From: a virus | DNA length: 29,479 nucleotides | Strand: one strand, 5' to 3' | Virus record (IMG/VR): IMGVR_UViG_3300035674_000010 | Span: 1 to 29,479 of that record | Shown: positions 4,997 to 12,792 of the stretch, one piece after another | Layout of the letters: the number at the start of each line of letters is the position of its first letter | How positions within the stretch are numbered: the stretch's first letter is position 1 | Notes under the pieces: generated by a model | The model's database searches: none | The model's input: the letters and a program-made list of their open reading frames with translations, nothing else | What the model was told of the DNA's origin: nothing | Translations under genes and position numbers: made by a program

Positions 4997-6012
4997 CCGC
5001 CGCCGCACCCCCCACCGCCGACCCGTCCGCCTTCGACGCCATCCCGGCCGAGCTCCGGGAACGCCCGCAGTGGGTGGTGTGGCGGTCCGTCACCAAGGCC
5101 GGGGCGAGGAAGCCGACCAAGGTCCCGTTCGACGCCGTCACCGGCAGGCCCGCCGCCGTGAACGACCCCCGGACGTTCGCCACGTTCGGGCAGGCCCGGG
5201 CCGCATACGCCCGGGACCCGGGCCGGTGGGCGGGCATCGGTTACGTGTTCACGGCCGACGACCCGTACGTCGGGGTCGACCTGGACAACAGCCTCGACGC
5301 CCGGGGGCGGTTCCGGGCGTGGGCGGCGGCCGTGCTGCCGGGGATCGGCCCGACCTACGGGGAAATATCCCCGTCCTTCACGGGGGTGAAGTTCGTCGCC
5401 CGCGGCGCGCTGCCCGGGGACCGAAAGGGCGTCAACCGCAAGGGGTTCGGCCCCGACGGGACGGGCGGGATCGAGGTCTACGACCACGGGCGGTTCTTCG
5501 CCATGACCGGCCGGCGGCACCCCGTGTGCCCGGCCGCGATCGAGGACCGCGGCGACAACGTCGCGGAGCTCTACCTCCAGCTCCGCGAGCTGGACGACAA
5601 GCCGCCGGGGGAGTCGGGGGCGAAACCGCCGCGCCGCCCGACGCCGGCGGCCGGCGACCGCCGGGACGCGGTCCCGCGCGACCGGGAGTCGCGGGCCCTC
5701 GGGTACATCCTCAAGACCCCGGACGCGATCACCGGCCAGCGGGGGCACGACAAGGCCCTGCGGTGGGCGTGCGAGTGCCGGCGGTTCGGGCTCGACCGCG
5801 CCGCGTCCCGGCGGGTGATGCTGGCCGTGAACGACACCAAGACCGGCGGCGAGCCGTGGAACGAGCGGGAGATCGAACACAAGCTCGACAGCGCCGAGAC
5901 GCTCGTCACCGGGGCCGACTTCGGCAGCCGGCTCGGGGCGGGACGACCGCCGGGCGGCCCGTCCCGCCCGTCCCTCTACGTCGAGCCCCTGCGGTGGGAA
6001 GAGGTCGCATGA
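4993..6012 (+). CDS. Phage primase/polymerase (archaeo-eukaryotic primase type)
   Basis: A 339-aa protein typical of phage and plasmid primases of the NrS-1-like AEP group. The opening PAELRERPQWVVWR and KPTKVPFDA blocks are a family signature. The catalytic pair is VGVDLDN (D96, D98). SPSFTGVKF (126-134) fills the motif where classical AEPs have S-x-H, with lysine as is common in this branch. IEVYDHGRFFAMTGR (160-174) is motif III. The C-terminal part carries a PriCT-like region (ITGQRGHDKALRWA, then PWNEREIEHKLDSAE). It should make primers at the phage fork together with the helicase encoded next. The GTG start overlaps the previous stop; the TGA overlaps the helicase ATG. Confidence 0.88.
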   Translation: MTAAAPPTADPSAFDAIPAELRERPQWVVWRSVTKAGARKPTKVPFDAVTGRPAAVNDPRTFATFGQARAAYARDPGRWAGIGYVFTADDPYVGVDLDNSLDARGRFRAWAAAVLPGIGPTYGEISPSFTGVKFVARGALPGDRKGVNRKGFGPDGTGGIEVYDHGRFFAMTGRRHPVCPAAIEDRGDNVAELYLQLRELDDKPPGESGAKPPRRPTPAAGDRRDAVPRDRESRALGYILKTPDAITGQRGHDKALRWACECRRFGLDRAASRRVMLAVNDTKTGGEPWNEREIEHKLDSAETLVTGADFGSRLGAGRPPGGPSRPSLYVEPLRWEEVA

Positions 6013-8111
6013 AGCTTCACCCCCGGTGTATCGATAAACAGGGGCGGACCCGCCTCCTCGTCTCCGCGACCGGGGACGACGGCCAGCCCGTGGAACCGCG
6101 GGAGTTCGACCGGGACGGCATCCCGGACGCGGCCGCCCACTTCGCCGCGGCGGCCGGCGACCCGTCGTCCGCGGACGAATACGCCGCCCTGTTCGCCCGG
6201 CTGCTCGAGCAGGGCGAGGCCCTCGCCCGCGTGCGGCGGGGGGTGAGGGAGGCCGGGGAGAACGGGCGGCCCGCGACCGCGTTCGACCTGGTCCCGGACC
6301 TGGCCCGGCTGCCCGAGGCCGAGTGCGCGAAGGCGAAGGCGGAGCTCAGGGCGGCGATCGGCAGGGCGCTGAACCTGAACGACCTGGCCCGGGCCATCGC
6401 CGACTTCCGGGAACGGGCCCGCCGGGACCTGATCGCCGACCGGACGGCGCGCGGGCCGGACGGGCGGCTCCGCGTGTGCGTGACCGGCCGGCAGTTGCGG
6501 GACGTCTCGGACGACGCCCTCCGCGCGACGGCCGACCGGAACGACCCGCCCGCCCTGTTCGTCCGGTCCGGCGACCTGGTCCGGCTCAAGGTCGACGAGC
6601 AGGGCCGGCGCTCGGTCGCCCCGGTCACCGAGGCCGGGCTCCGCGGGCGGCTGGAGCGGTCGGCCGACTTCTTCGCGATCAAGAAGGACGGCCGGGAGGC
6701 GATCGTCCCGCCCCCGCTGGAGGTGTGCCGCGACCTGCTCGCGCTCAACGTGAACGACGAGATGGGCCGCCTGGGCTTGCCCGCACTGCCGCCGCTGGCG
6801 GGCGTCGTCGAGTCGCCCGTCGTCCGCCCGGACGGGACGATCCTGGCCCGCCCGGGTTACGACCGGGCGACGCGGCTGTACTACGCCCCCGACCCCGCGC
6901 TCCTCGGCGTGCGGGTGCCCGACCGGCCGACCGGGCGGGAGACGGCGGCCGCGGCGGCGCTGGTCGGCGAGATGATCGTCGACTTCCCGTTCGTCGACGA
7001 CGCCAGCCGGGCGAACCTGTGGGCCTACCTCCTCACCCTGTTCGCCCGCCCCGCCGTGGCCGGCAAGGTCCCGCTCGCCCTGTTCGACAAGCCGTCGCCG
7101 GGCACCGGCGGGTCGCTGCTCGCCGAGGCCGTGGTGACGCTCGCCACCGGGCGGGACGTGGCGTTCCACGGGGCCCCGCGGGACGAGGAGGAGTGGCGGA
7201 AGCTCATCACGACGATCCTGCTGACCGGGGCCGCCACGGCGGTGATCGACAACGTGGAACACGTCCTGGAGTCCGACGCGCTCGCCCGGGTGATCACCTG
7301 CGCCGAGTGGGGCGACCGGGTGCTCGGCGAGAGCAGGGGTGTCCGGCTCCCGGCCCGCGCGGTCTGGGCGGCGACGGGGAACAACCTCACGCTCGGCCGC
7401 AACATCGCCCGCCGGTGTTACCAGATCCGGATCGACGCCCGGATGCCCCAGCCCTTCAAGCGGACCGAGTTCCTCCACCCCGAGCTGCTCGCCTGGGTGA
7501 CGGAGAACCGCCCCCGCCTCGTGGCCGCCGCCCTGACCGTCTGCCGGGCGTGGTTCGCCGCCGGCCGCCCGCCGGCCGGCACCCCGGCGATGGGGACGTT
7601 CGAGGAGTGGAGCCGGACCATCGGCGGCATCCTCGCCCACGCCGGCATACCCGGGTTCCTGGGGAACCTCGACCACACGCACGCCGAATCCGACGAGGAG
7701 ACGGCCCCGTGGGAGGCGTTCCTGACCGCCTGGGAGGCCGAGTACGGGCCGAACCCGGTCACCGTCGGCCAGATCGAGAGGGACCTGGCCACCCGTCCCC
7801 GCCTGCGCGACACGCTCCCCGGCGAACTGTCCGTGTTCGTCCAGCGCGAGCCGTCGCGATACGTGACCCCCGAGACGATCCGGGTTGACGCACGCTTCAA
7901 GATCAAGCTCGGGCTGGCTTTGAAGAAGCGGGCCGGGATGCAGTTCGGCGAGGGGATACGCATCGAGCGGGCGGGAGACGACGCTCACAGCAAAGTATCG
8001 TTATGGCGAGTCGTGCGGGGAGTGCGGGTAGTGCGGGGAGTGTCTGAACCCCCTACGTGGGAAGAAGACCCCCTCTATCAACAACAGGGGGGGGCGCATC
8101 AAAGCGCATAG
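6009..8111 (+). CDS. Phage/plasmid AAA-type replicative helicase, degenerate P-loop
   Basis: A 700-aa protein, coupled to the primase by ATGA. The central and C-terminal half is a phage/plasmid helicase-like ATPase. A P-loop region (PSPGTGGSLLAEAV, about 363-376), a Walker-B-like strand (AAVIDNVEHV, about 408-416), an AEWGDRVLGES block, the sensor WAATGNN (about 453-459) and arginines in IARRCYQIRID (about 464-474) occur in the expected order. The usual P-loop lysine is replaced by glycine (G368). The N-terminal 250 residues are less conserved. The last 30 residues contain V-R-G-V repeats encoded by a 9-bp tandem repeat, so this tail may be dictated by the DNA element rather than by protein function. 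Role: fork unwinding, inferred from family and neighbour. Confidence 0.82.
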   Translation: MKLHPRCIDKQGRTRLLVSATGDDGQPVEPREFDRDGIPDAAAHFAAAAGDPSSADEYAALFARLLEQGEALARVRRGVREAGENGRPATAFDLVPDLARLPEAECAKAKAELRAAIGRALNLNDLARAIADFRERARRDLIADRTARGPDGRLRVCVTGRQLRDVSDDALRATADRNDPPALFVRSGDLVRLKVDEQGRRSVAPVTEAGLRGRLERSADFFAIKKDGREAIVPPPLEVCRDLLALNVNDEMGRLGLPALPPLAGVVESPVVRPDGTILARPGYDRATRLYYAPDPALLGVRVPDRPTGRETAAAAALVGEMIVDFPFVDDASRANLWAYLLTLFARPAVAGKVPLALFDKPSPGTGGSLLAEAVVTLATGRDVAFHGAPRDEEEWRKLITTILLTGAATAVIDNVEHVLESDALARVITCAEWGDRVLGESRGVRLPARAVWAATGNNLTLGRNIARRCYQIRIDARMPQPFKRTEFLHPELLAWVTENRPRLVAAALTVCRAWFAAGRPPAGTPAMGTFEEWSRTIGGILAHAGIPGFLGNLDHTHAESDEETAPWEAFLTAWEAEYGPNPVTVGQIERDLATRPRLRDTLPGELSVFVQREPSRYVTPETIRVDARFKIKLGLALKKRAGMQFGEGIRIERAGDDAHSKVSLWRVVRGVRVVRGVSEPPTWEEDPLYQQQGGAHQSA

Positions 8112-8149
8112 GAGGGGCGAACCCCCCGCTACTCCCCGCACTCCCCGCA
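8013..8149. repeat. Inverted iteron cluster at the end of the helicase gene
   Basis: Three tandem 9-mers GTGCGGGGA/GTGCGGGTA/GTGCGGGGA (8013-8039) are mirrored in inverted orientation by ACTCCCCGCACTCCCCGCA (8131-8149). The longest perfect inverted match is TGCGGGGAGTGCGGG (8014-8028) against 8135-8149. The roughly 100 nt between contains further small inverted pairs (CCCCCT/AGGGGG, GCGC/GCGC, GGGG-CGAA-CCCC). It spans the helicase stop at 8111. A replication origin, a termination structure or an RNA regulatory element are all possible. Confidence 0.6.
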
Positions 8150-8170
8150 AGCCCGACCCGGAGAACGGCA

Positions 8171-8467
8171 ATGGCCCAAAGCCCGGCGAACGACGCGGAC
8201 CCGACCGGCCGCCCCGACTGGCGGTTCGACTTCGTCCCCGGCGGGGACGAGCCGGCGGCCGAGCGGCTGGCCGACGTCATCCGCTGTGCCGAGCGGCACG
8301 GGATCACGGTCAAGGCCCTCGCCGTCGTGCTCGACCCCGGCGGGGGGAACGGCGTCCCGGACGCGATCGTGATGCGGAACTTCCTCAAGCGGGTCGGCCG
8401 GGACTGGAACGTGAGGGCCCGGTGGCCGGAGCCGGGCGGCGGCGTGATGTCCGACAAGGGGGTTTGA
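8171..8467 (+). CDS. Unrecognised small protein
   Basis: A 98-aa protein beginning at ATG 8171 with GGAGA 7 nt upstream. I do not recognise it. The middle shows two helices (EPAAERLADVIRCAERHG and ITVKALAVVLD), and the ITVKALA stretch could open an HTH, but no convincing recognition helix follows. The end is Gly/Trp-rich (WPEPGGGVMSDKGV). It lies just after the inverted iteron cluster and before another small gene, in the same orientation as the replication genes. Origin-linked accessory function is possible but not shown. Confidence 0.55.
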   Translation: MAQSPANDADPTGRPDWRFDFVPGGDEPAAERLADVIRCAERHGITVKALAVVLDPGGGNGVPDAIVMRNFLKRVGRDWNVRARWPEPGGGVMSDKGV

Positions 8468-8484
8468 AACCGAAAGGGAGCACC

Positions 8485-8775
8485 ATGAAGCGTAGACCGT
8501 TCACCAAGGCGGAGCACCGGGCCGTCGGGCGGGAGCTGGCCGAGATCCGGAGCCGGCTCCAGACGATCGGGATCGAGATCGCCAACCGGTACGGCGTGAC
8601 GAAGCCGACCGACCGCAAGGCACTGGCGATGGCCGACCTGCTCGACACGGTCCGCAGCCGGATGGACGACGAGGCGTGCCGGGACCTCGGGTCCGAGTTC
8701 GACACCAAGCTCTACTACCCGGACCGGGCGTTCGATCCGTCCCCAGTCCCGGACCCGGAGGCGACGCGGGCATGA
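8485..8775 (+). CDS. Unrecognised small helical protein
   Basis: A 96-aa protein with a good ribosome-binding site (AAGGGAG, 6 nt before ATG 8485). It is charged and mainly helical (KAEHRAVGRELAEIRSRLQTIGIEIA, then a helix over KALAMADLLDTVRSRMDDEA). The ending is proline-rich. No Cys/His metal site, membrane segment or catalytic motif is seen. Its TGA overlaps the ATG of the HTH gene that follows (ATGA), so the two are coupled. Function unknown. Confidence 0.6.
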   Translation: MKRRPFTKAEHRAVGRELAEIRSRLQTIGIEIANRYGVTKPTDRKALAMADLLDTVRSRMDDEACRDLGSEFDTKLYYPDRAFDPSPVPDPEATRA

Positions 8776-9251
8776 TCGCCGTGGCCGACGACGACGACGC
8801 CCCGCCGCCGCCAGGCCCCGGCCGTGCTAAACGGCCGGGAGTAGTGAGGGGCCTGCGCGCGGTCCTGACCGGGCGGGAGATCCGCATCCTGTCGGCCTAC
8901 GTGGTCGACCGGCTCCCGCAGTCGGTCATCGCCCGCCGCGAGCGGATGAGGCAGACGACCGTCTCGGCCCGCATCCGCGCCGCCGTCCGCAAGCTCGCCC
9001 GGGCCGGGATCGTCGTCCCGATGCCCGCCCGCGGGAACCCGAAGGCCCCGCCGTGGCGGCCGGCCAAGGCCCAGATCGTCGTGCTCGACCCGGCCGACGT
9101 CGAGCGGCTCGTCGTGACCGACCGGACGGACGGCGTCACCCGCGGCCGGTGGGTCGACGGTGACGACCGGCACAACGGCACCCGCTCGGCCGAGGACGCG
9201 CCGCCCCGCGGCAACCGGGCCGGACGGAACAATCGTGACCTGGACCCCTGA
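8772..9251 (+). CDS. Sigma-region-4/LuxR-like HTH protein, candidate late regulator
   Basis: A 159-aa protein. LTGREIRILSAYVVDRLPQS, then VIARRERMRQTTVSARIRAA and VRKLARAGIV, has the layout of a sigma region 4 or LuxR-type HTH: LT-x-RE opening, turn, then a TTVSARI recognition helix. The first 25 residues are acidic and Pro-rich with low complexity. The real start may therefore be a later GTG around 8844, just after the TGCTAAACGGCCGG element. The C-terminus is a basic, disordered-looking tail. It is the last DNA-binding gene before packaging genes, a common position for a phage late-gene activator. That role is inference. Confidence 0.6.
   Translation: MIAVADDDDAPPPPGPGRAKRPGVVRGLRAVLTGREIRILSAYVVDRLPQSVIARRERMRQTTVSARIRAAVRKLARAGIVVPMPARGNPKAPPWRPAKAQIVVLDPADVERLVVTDRTDGVTRGRWVDGDDRHNGTRSAEDAPPRGNRAGRNNRDLDP
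8825..8850 (+). repeat. Conserved 26-nt element, copy 1
   Basis: TGCTAAACGGCCGGGAGTAG, followed by TGAGGG, closely matches TGCTAGACGGTCGGCAGTAG followed by TAGAGGG at 14023-14049. They share 18 of the first 21 bases, then GAGGG after a 1-nt gap. This copy lies in the 5' part of the HTH gene. Confidence 0.45.
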
Positions 9252-9287
9252 CCCGAACCCATGACCCTTTGTACGGAGAGAACCGAC

Positions 9288-9530
9288 ATGAGCAGCCCCC
9301 TGATGATCAGCTTCTGGACCGAGAGCCAGCCCCCGACCGTCACCCCGGACGGCCGCGTCATCGCCCCCGTCGCCCAGACCCACGCCCGCGTACACCTGTT
9401 CGGCACCGGCGTCCGCAAGCACCTCGGGCCCGTCGATCAGGCCGGGCTCGACCGGGTGATCGCCGAACTTGGCAAGGTGCCCCCGGACGCGCCGGACGAC
9501 GTGAAGATCGGGGCGATGATGGCGCTGTGA
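9288..9530 (+). CDS. Unrecognised small protein before the packaging operon
   Basis: An 80-aa protein. ATG 9288 has GGAGAG 7 nt upstream, better than the in-frame ATG at 9261. It has a strand-rich N-terminus (LMISFWTES, RVIAPVAQTHARVHLF) and a short C-terminal helix (QAGLDRVIAELGKV), a small alpha/beta layout. No known motif. It is the last gene before the 110-bp gap that separates early genes from packaging genes. Confidence 0.6.
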   Translation: MSSPLMISFWTESQPPTVTPDGRVIAPVAQTHARVHLFGTGVRKHLGPVDQAGLDRVIAELGKVPPDAPDDVKIGAMMAL

Positions 9531-9642
9531 GCCCCGGGGGCGGGTCCGTAGAAAAACGGCCCCGGGGAGCCCCGACCGAACCGCCTCTGTCGCGTTTTTC
9601 GCGGCCCTGTTTTCCGATGGGGATATTCCCCGCGAGCCAGCC
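9531..9642 (+). promoter_or_regulatory. Gap between early and packaging genes
   Basis: It contains a GC-rich imperfect hairpin around 9534-9572 (GCCCCGGGG repeated on both sides of TAGAAAAA). A small CGCG-TTTTT-CGCG hairpin (9591-9603) is followed by CTGTTTTCC. GGGGA-TAT-TCCCC (9619-9631) lies just before the small terminase gene. Together they look like a terminator followed by an operator or promoter for late genes. No clear -35/-10 pair could be assigned. Confidence 0.35.
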
Positions 9643-10008
9643 ATGAGGGCACGTAGCAAGGCCAGGCCGCAGCCGCCCGAGGGGCTTTCCGAGGAGGCCA
9701 CGTTGGAGTTCCACCGCGTCTGCGACGCGCTGGACGACGCCGGCCGGCTCGGGTCGGCCGACCAGTCGCACCTGACCCTCTACGCGCAGACGTGGGACGT
9801 CCACCAGCGGGCGATGGCGCAGGTCGCGGCCGACGGGCCGGTCACGACGTACAGCAACGGCATGAAGGGCCCGTCCCCGTACTGGAAGGTGGCGCGGGAG
9901 GCGGCGACGCAGCTCCGCCGGCTGATGAACGACCTCGGGCTGACGCCCGCCAGCGGCGGCGGCGGCACGGGCCGGGACACGGGCGACGCGGAGCCGCTGG
10001 AGGTGTAG
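9643..10008 (+). CDS. Terminase small subunit, P27 family
   Basis: A 121-aa protein with the P27-type layout. LSEEATLEFHRVCDALDDAG and LGSADQSHLTLYAQTWDVHQRA form two helices. A short basic strand with NGMKGPSPYWKVAREA follows, then AATQLRRLMNDLGLTPAS, the family's characteristic end. The small terminase recognises the packaging site and recruits the large subunit. Length is normal for the family. It is followed by two nuclease genes and terL, the usual packaging order. ATG 9643 has only a weak ribosome-binding site, but no other start gives the full domain. Confidence 0.85.
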   Translation: MRARSKARPQPPEGLSEEATLEFHRVCDALDDAGRLGSADQSHLTLYAQTWDVHQRAMAQVAADGPVTTYSNGMKGPSPYWKVAREAATQLRRLMNDLGLTPASGGGGTGRDTGDAEPLEV

Positions 10009-10018
10009 AGGACCAACC

Positions 10019-10300
10019 ATGAACGTGAAGCTCATCGCCAACCCGGACCACCGCAAGCCGCACAACCGGGACGGGTTCGTCATCGTGGATGCCGACACCG
10101 GGCGGGACCTGACGCGGCACGTCCGCGGGTTCACGCTGACCGTCGCCGCGGGGGAGCTGACGCGGCTGGCGATCGACATCGTGATGCCCGAACTGCTGGT
10201 GTCCGCCACGCTGCCGGCCGACCTCGTCACGACGGGGCCGGACGGGCGGCGGTATCGGCTCGTCCCGGTCGACAAGCCGTTGGACGTGTTGGACGTGTGA
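10019..10300 (+). CDS. Unrecognised small phage protein
   Basis: A 93-aa protein with AGAGGA about 5 nt before ATG 10019. It looks strand-rich: NVKLIANP, DGFVIVDADTGRDLT, GFTLTVAAGEL, LAIDIVMPELLV and RRYRLVPVDK, consistent with a small beta-barrel or sandwich. Proteins of this look often sit between the terminase subunits of siphophages without a known job. Its TGA overlaps the HNH ATG (TGATG). Confidence 0.6.
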   Translation: MNVKLIANPDHRKPHNRDGFVIVDADTGRDLTRHVRGFTLTVAAGELTRLAIDIVMPELLVSATLPADLVTTGPDGRRYRLVPVDKPLDVLDV

Positions 10301-10674
10301 TGCCCGTCTTCCCGTGCCGGTGGCCGACCTGTGCCGCGTACGTCGCCCGCCGCGGCGACTACTGCCCGGCCCACGCGGAGCAGGGCCGGCGGGAGCGGGC
10401 CGACCGGACCCGCTTCTACGACCGGCACGTGAGGGACCGGGACGCCAAGCGGTTCTACGACTCGGCGCGGTGGGCCCGGGCGCGGGCGATCAAGCTGGCC
10501 AACGACCTGGTGTGCGAGCGGTGCCGCCGCGTGTTCGCCGAGCACGTCCACCACCGCAAGCCGCTGAGGCTGTGCAGTCCGGCCGAGCGGACGGACCAGC
10601 GCAACCTGATGAGCCTGTGCAACAGTTGTCATTCGGCGATCGAAGCGGAAGTGAAGTGGGAGCACGGCGAATGA
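10300..10674 (+). CDS. HNH endonuclease
   Basis: A 124-aa protein. The N-terminus carries a small Cys/His site (C6, C11, C22, H25). The FYDSARWARARA helix leads into C72-x-x-C75, a VHH motif (83-85), the conserved N102 in QRNLMSLC, and C107-x-x-C110-H111. This is the beta-beta-alpha metal HNH fold with its structural zinc. In HK97-like phages an HNH protein next to terminase aids DNA cutting during packaging; this gene has the same position. I chose ATG 10300 over the GTG one codon earlier because it overlaps the previous stop as TGATG. Its TGA overlaps the next ATG. Confidence 0.85.
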   Translation: MPVFPCRWPTCAAYVARRGDYCPAHAEQGRRERADRTRFYDRHVRDRDAKRFYDSARWARARAIKLANDLVCERCRRVFAEHVHHRKPLRLCSPAERTDQRNLMSLCNSCHSAIEAEVKWEHGE

Positions 10675-10751
10675 GCAAGCACGTCGGCCCGCACAACGTC
10701 TGTCATGTACCGGGCTGCGGACGCCCCCGCGAGCGGAAAGGGGGCCGCTAG
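10671..10751 (+). CDS. 26-aa micro-gene between two nucleases
   Basis: ATG 10671 overlaps the HNH stop (ATGA), and its TAG shares the G of the GTG that starts the endonuclease VII-like gene. The product (MSKHVGPHN..., then CHVPGCGRPRERKGGR) has a C-x4-C pair and a strongly basic tail. It may be a real Cys-knuckle micropeptide, a translational-coupling bridge, or the remains of a larger zinc protein. The exact overlap at both ends is the main support. Confidence 0.4.
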   Translation: MSKHVGPHNVCHVPGCGRPRERKGGR

Positions 10752-11191
10752 TGGAGGCGACAGAAGCCCATCGCAAGTGCAAGAAGTGTGGGAAGCGAAA
10801 GCCGCTCGGGGACTTCACGAAGCACCCCGGGTGCCGCGACGGCAGGACGTACGAATGCCGCGACTGCTGTGTCGCCCGATCGCAGCGGTGGTTCGAGCAA
10901 AACAAGTCGAGAGCCCTCGACAACCAGAGGCGCAGCCAGCTGCGGCGGTTGTACAGCATCGACCAAGCCGCCTATGAGGCGATGCTTTCCCGTCAGCGTG
11001 GGGTGTGTGCCATCTGTGGGGGGAGGAACCAGCCGCCGACTCGACGGCTCGCCGTCGATCACGACCACGCAACGGGCAAGGTTCGCGGGCTGCTGTGCTA
11101 CCGCTGCAACAGCGCGATCGGGCTGTTCGATGAGGATGCCGAGAGGATGCAGCGGGCCATCGACTACGTTCACGGGGGAGGGCCGGCGTGA
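10751..11191 (+). CDS. Recombination endonuclease VII-like nuclease
   Basis: A 146-aa protein. After an N-terminal zinc knuckle (C10-x-x-C13, C36-x-x-C39) it has the T4 endonuclease VII core: C86-x-x-C89, AVDHDHATGKVRGLLC (D103-H106 region), C116-x-x-C119, and N120 followed by SAIGLFDED. Endonuclease VII cleaves Holliday junctions and branched DNA, which clears replicating DNA before packaging. The GTG start overlaps the micro-gene stop; the TGA overlaps the terL GTG. Codon bias is less GC-extreme than in the structural genes. Confidence 0.88.
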   Translation: MEATEAHRKCKKCGKRKPLGDFTKHPGCRDGRTYECRDCCVARSQRWFEQNKSRALDNQRRSQLRRLYSIDQAAYEAMLSRQRGVCAICGGRNQPPTRRLAVDHDHATGKVRGLLCYRCNSAIGLFDEDAERMQRAIDYVHGGGPA

Positions 11192-12792
11192 CGGGCATGA
11201 TCGTCCCCCAACCCGACGACCTGTTCTGCTTCGATGAAGATGCCGCGGACCGTCCGTGCCGCTTTATCGAAAAGTTCTGCACCCACTTTGAGGGGGCCCA
11301 CGCCGGTTCCCCGTTCGCCCTTCACCCCGTCCAACGCCGGATCGTCCGCGACGTCTACGGGTGGAAGTGGCGACGGGGACCGCAGGCCGGGCTCCGCCGG
11401 TTCACCGACGTCTATTTCGAGGGGGCGGTCGGGTGCGGCAAGTCGCCGCTGCTCGCCGCGCTCGGGCTCTACGGGCTGATCGCCGACGGCGAGCCCGGGG
11501 CGCAGGTCTACAGCCTCGCGAGCACGTACGGGCAGGCCCGCGTGGTGTTCGACGCGGCCAAGCGGTTCGCCCAGACGAACGCCGACCTCGCCCGCCGGCT
11601 CCGCGTCCGCCAGTTCGAGATCCGCCACCCGGCGAGCGGGTCGTTCTGGCGGATCGTCAGCGGCAAGGGACCGGGGGCCGGCGCCCGGCCGTCGACCGTC
11701 CTGGCCGACGAGGTTCACGAGTGGCCGAACGCCGGCGGCTACCAGGCCCTCCGCGACCGGATGTTCAAGCGGCGGCAGCCGCTCCTGTTCGCCGCGACGA
11801 ACGCGGGTGAGTCCCGGGCGTCGTTCTGCTGGCAGTTGCGGGAACGGGCCGTCGCCGCGCTGGCCGGCCGGGGCGAGGCGAGCCTGTACCCGGTCATCTG
11901 GGCCGCGGACGACGAGGCCCCGACGACGGACCCGGCCGCGTGGCGGGCCGCGAACCCGCTGCTCGGGGTGACGATCAGCGAGGCCAAGGTCGCCGCGCTC
12001 GCCGCCGCCGCGGACGCCGACCCGGCCGAGACGCCGGGCTTCAGGCGGTTGTACCTCGGGATCTGGCCCAAGGCCGGGGGCGGCCGCTGGCTCGACCTGT
12101 CCGCGTGGGACGCCTGCACGGCGGACGACGAACCGCCCGCGGACGCCGCCCTCTACGTGGGGCTCGATTTGAGCCAGGGTGACGACCTGTGCGCCGCCGC
12201 CTACGTGTGGGCGACGGCCGAGCGGTACTACGTCGGGGCCGACTTCTGGCTTCCTGAGTCAACCGGTGCCCTTTACCAGCGCAAGGACGGCATCCCGTAC
12301 GGCGAGTGGGCCGAGGCCGGGCATATCACCCTGCTGGACGAGCCGACCATCTCCCCGGCCGTCCGCCGGCGGATCGCCCGCCGGATCATCGCCGTGGCCG
12401 CCACGGGCAGGGTCAGGGCCGTCTGTTACGACCGCTACCGGGCGGATGACACGGTCGCGGAGCTGGAGGCGAAGGGGCTCACCTGTACCCCGGTCGCGCA
12501 GGGCTACACGCTCTCGCCCGGGTGCCACGAGCTCGAACGCCGGCTGAAGGAGGGGTCCGTCACCGTCGCGGCGAACCCGGTGCTCCGGTGGAACGCCGAG
12601 AACTGCGAGGTGAAGACGGACGACCGGGGCAACATCTGGCCGGCCAAGCCGCACGCGAAGGGGCGCTACGCGGGGAAGCGTGGAGCCAAAATCGATGGAA
12701 TCACCGCGCTGGTGACCGCCCTGACCGAAGCCCGCAAGCACACGTTCCCGACCGCCGCCAAGCAGTCGAAGGCGAGGGCCTACAGCATATGA
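11188..12792 (+). CDS. terL: Terminase large subunit (ATPase and nuclease)
   Basis: A 534-aa packaging motor of the HK97/Terminase_1 type. ATPase: Walker A in EGAVGCGKS (78-86, K85), Walker B VLADE (171-175, catalytic E175) and the coupling motif region FAATNAG (201-207). Nuclease: acidic residues at GLDLSQGDD (D327 and following), VCYDRYRAD (412-420) and KIDGITALV (D503), the three places where RNase-H-type terminase nucleases bind metal. Length is typical. It pumps DNA into the prohead through the portal encoded next. It starts at GTG 11188, overlapping the previous stop, and ends overlapping the portal ATG. Confidence 0.95.
   Translation: MTGMIVPQPDDLFCFDEDAADRPCRFIEKFCTHFEGAHAGSPFALHPVQRRIVRDVYGWKWRRGPQAGLRRFTDVYFEGAVGCGKSPLLAALGLYGLIADGEPGAQVYSLASTYGQARVVFDAAKRFAQTNADLARRLRVRQFEIRHPASGSFWRIVSGKGPGAGARPSTVLADEVHEWPNAGGYQALRDRMFKRRQPLLFAATNAGESRASFCWQLRERAVAALAGRGEASLYPVIWAADDEAPTTDPAAWRAANPLLGVTISEAKVAALAAAADADPAETPGFRRLYLGIWPKAGGGRWLDLSAWDACTADDEPPADAALYVGLDLSQGDDLCAAAYVWATAERYYVGADFWLPESTGALYQRKDGIPYGEWAEAGHITLLDEPTISPAVRRRIARRIIAVAATGRVRAVCYDRYRADDTVAELEAKGLTCTPVAQGYTLSPGCHELERRLKEGSVTVAANPVLRWNAENCEVKTDDRGNIWPAKPHAKGRYAGKRGAKIDGITALVTALTEARKHTFPTAAKQSKARAYSI

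Noticed and set aside
4947-6008. In-frame 5' extension of the helicase frame across the primase gene
   Set aside because: The extension is Arg/Pro/Gly-rich noise in the primase region; ATG 6009 with the ATGA overlap is the natural start.
5976-7988. Open frame of 670 codons on the minus strand
   Set aside because: Antisense shadow of the helicase gene with biased composition and no recognisable domain.
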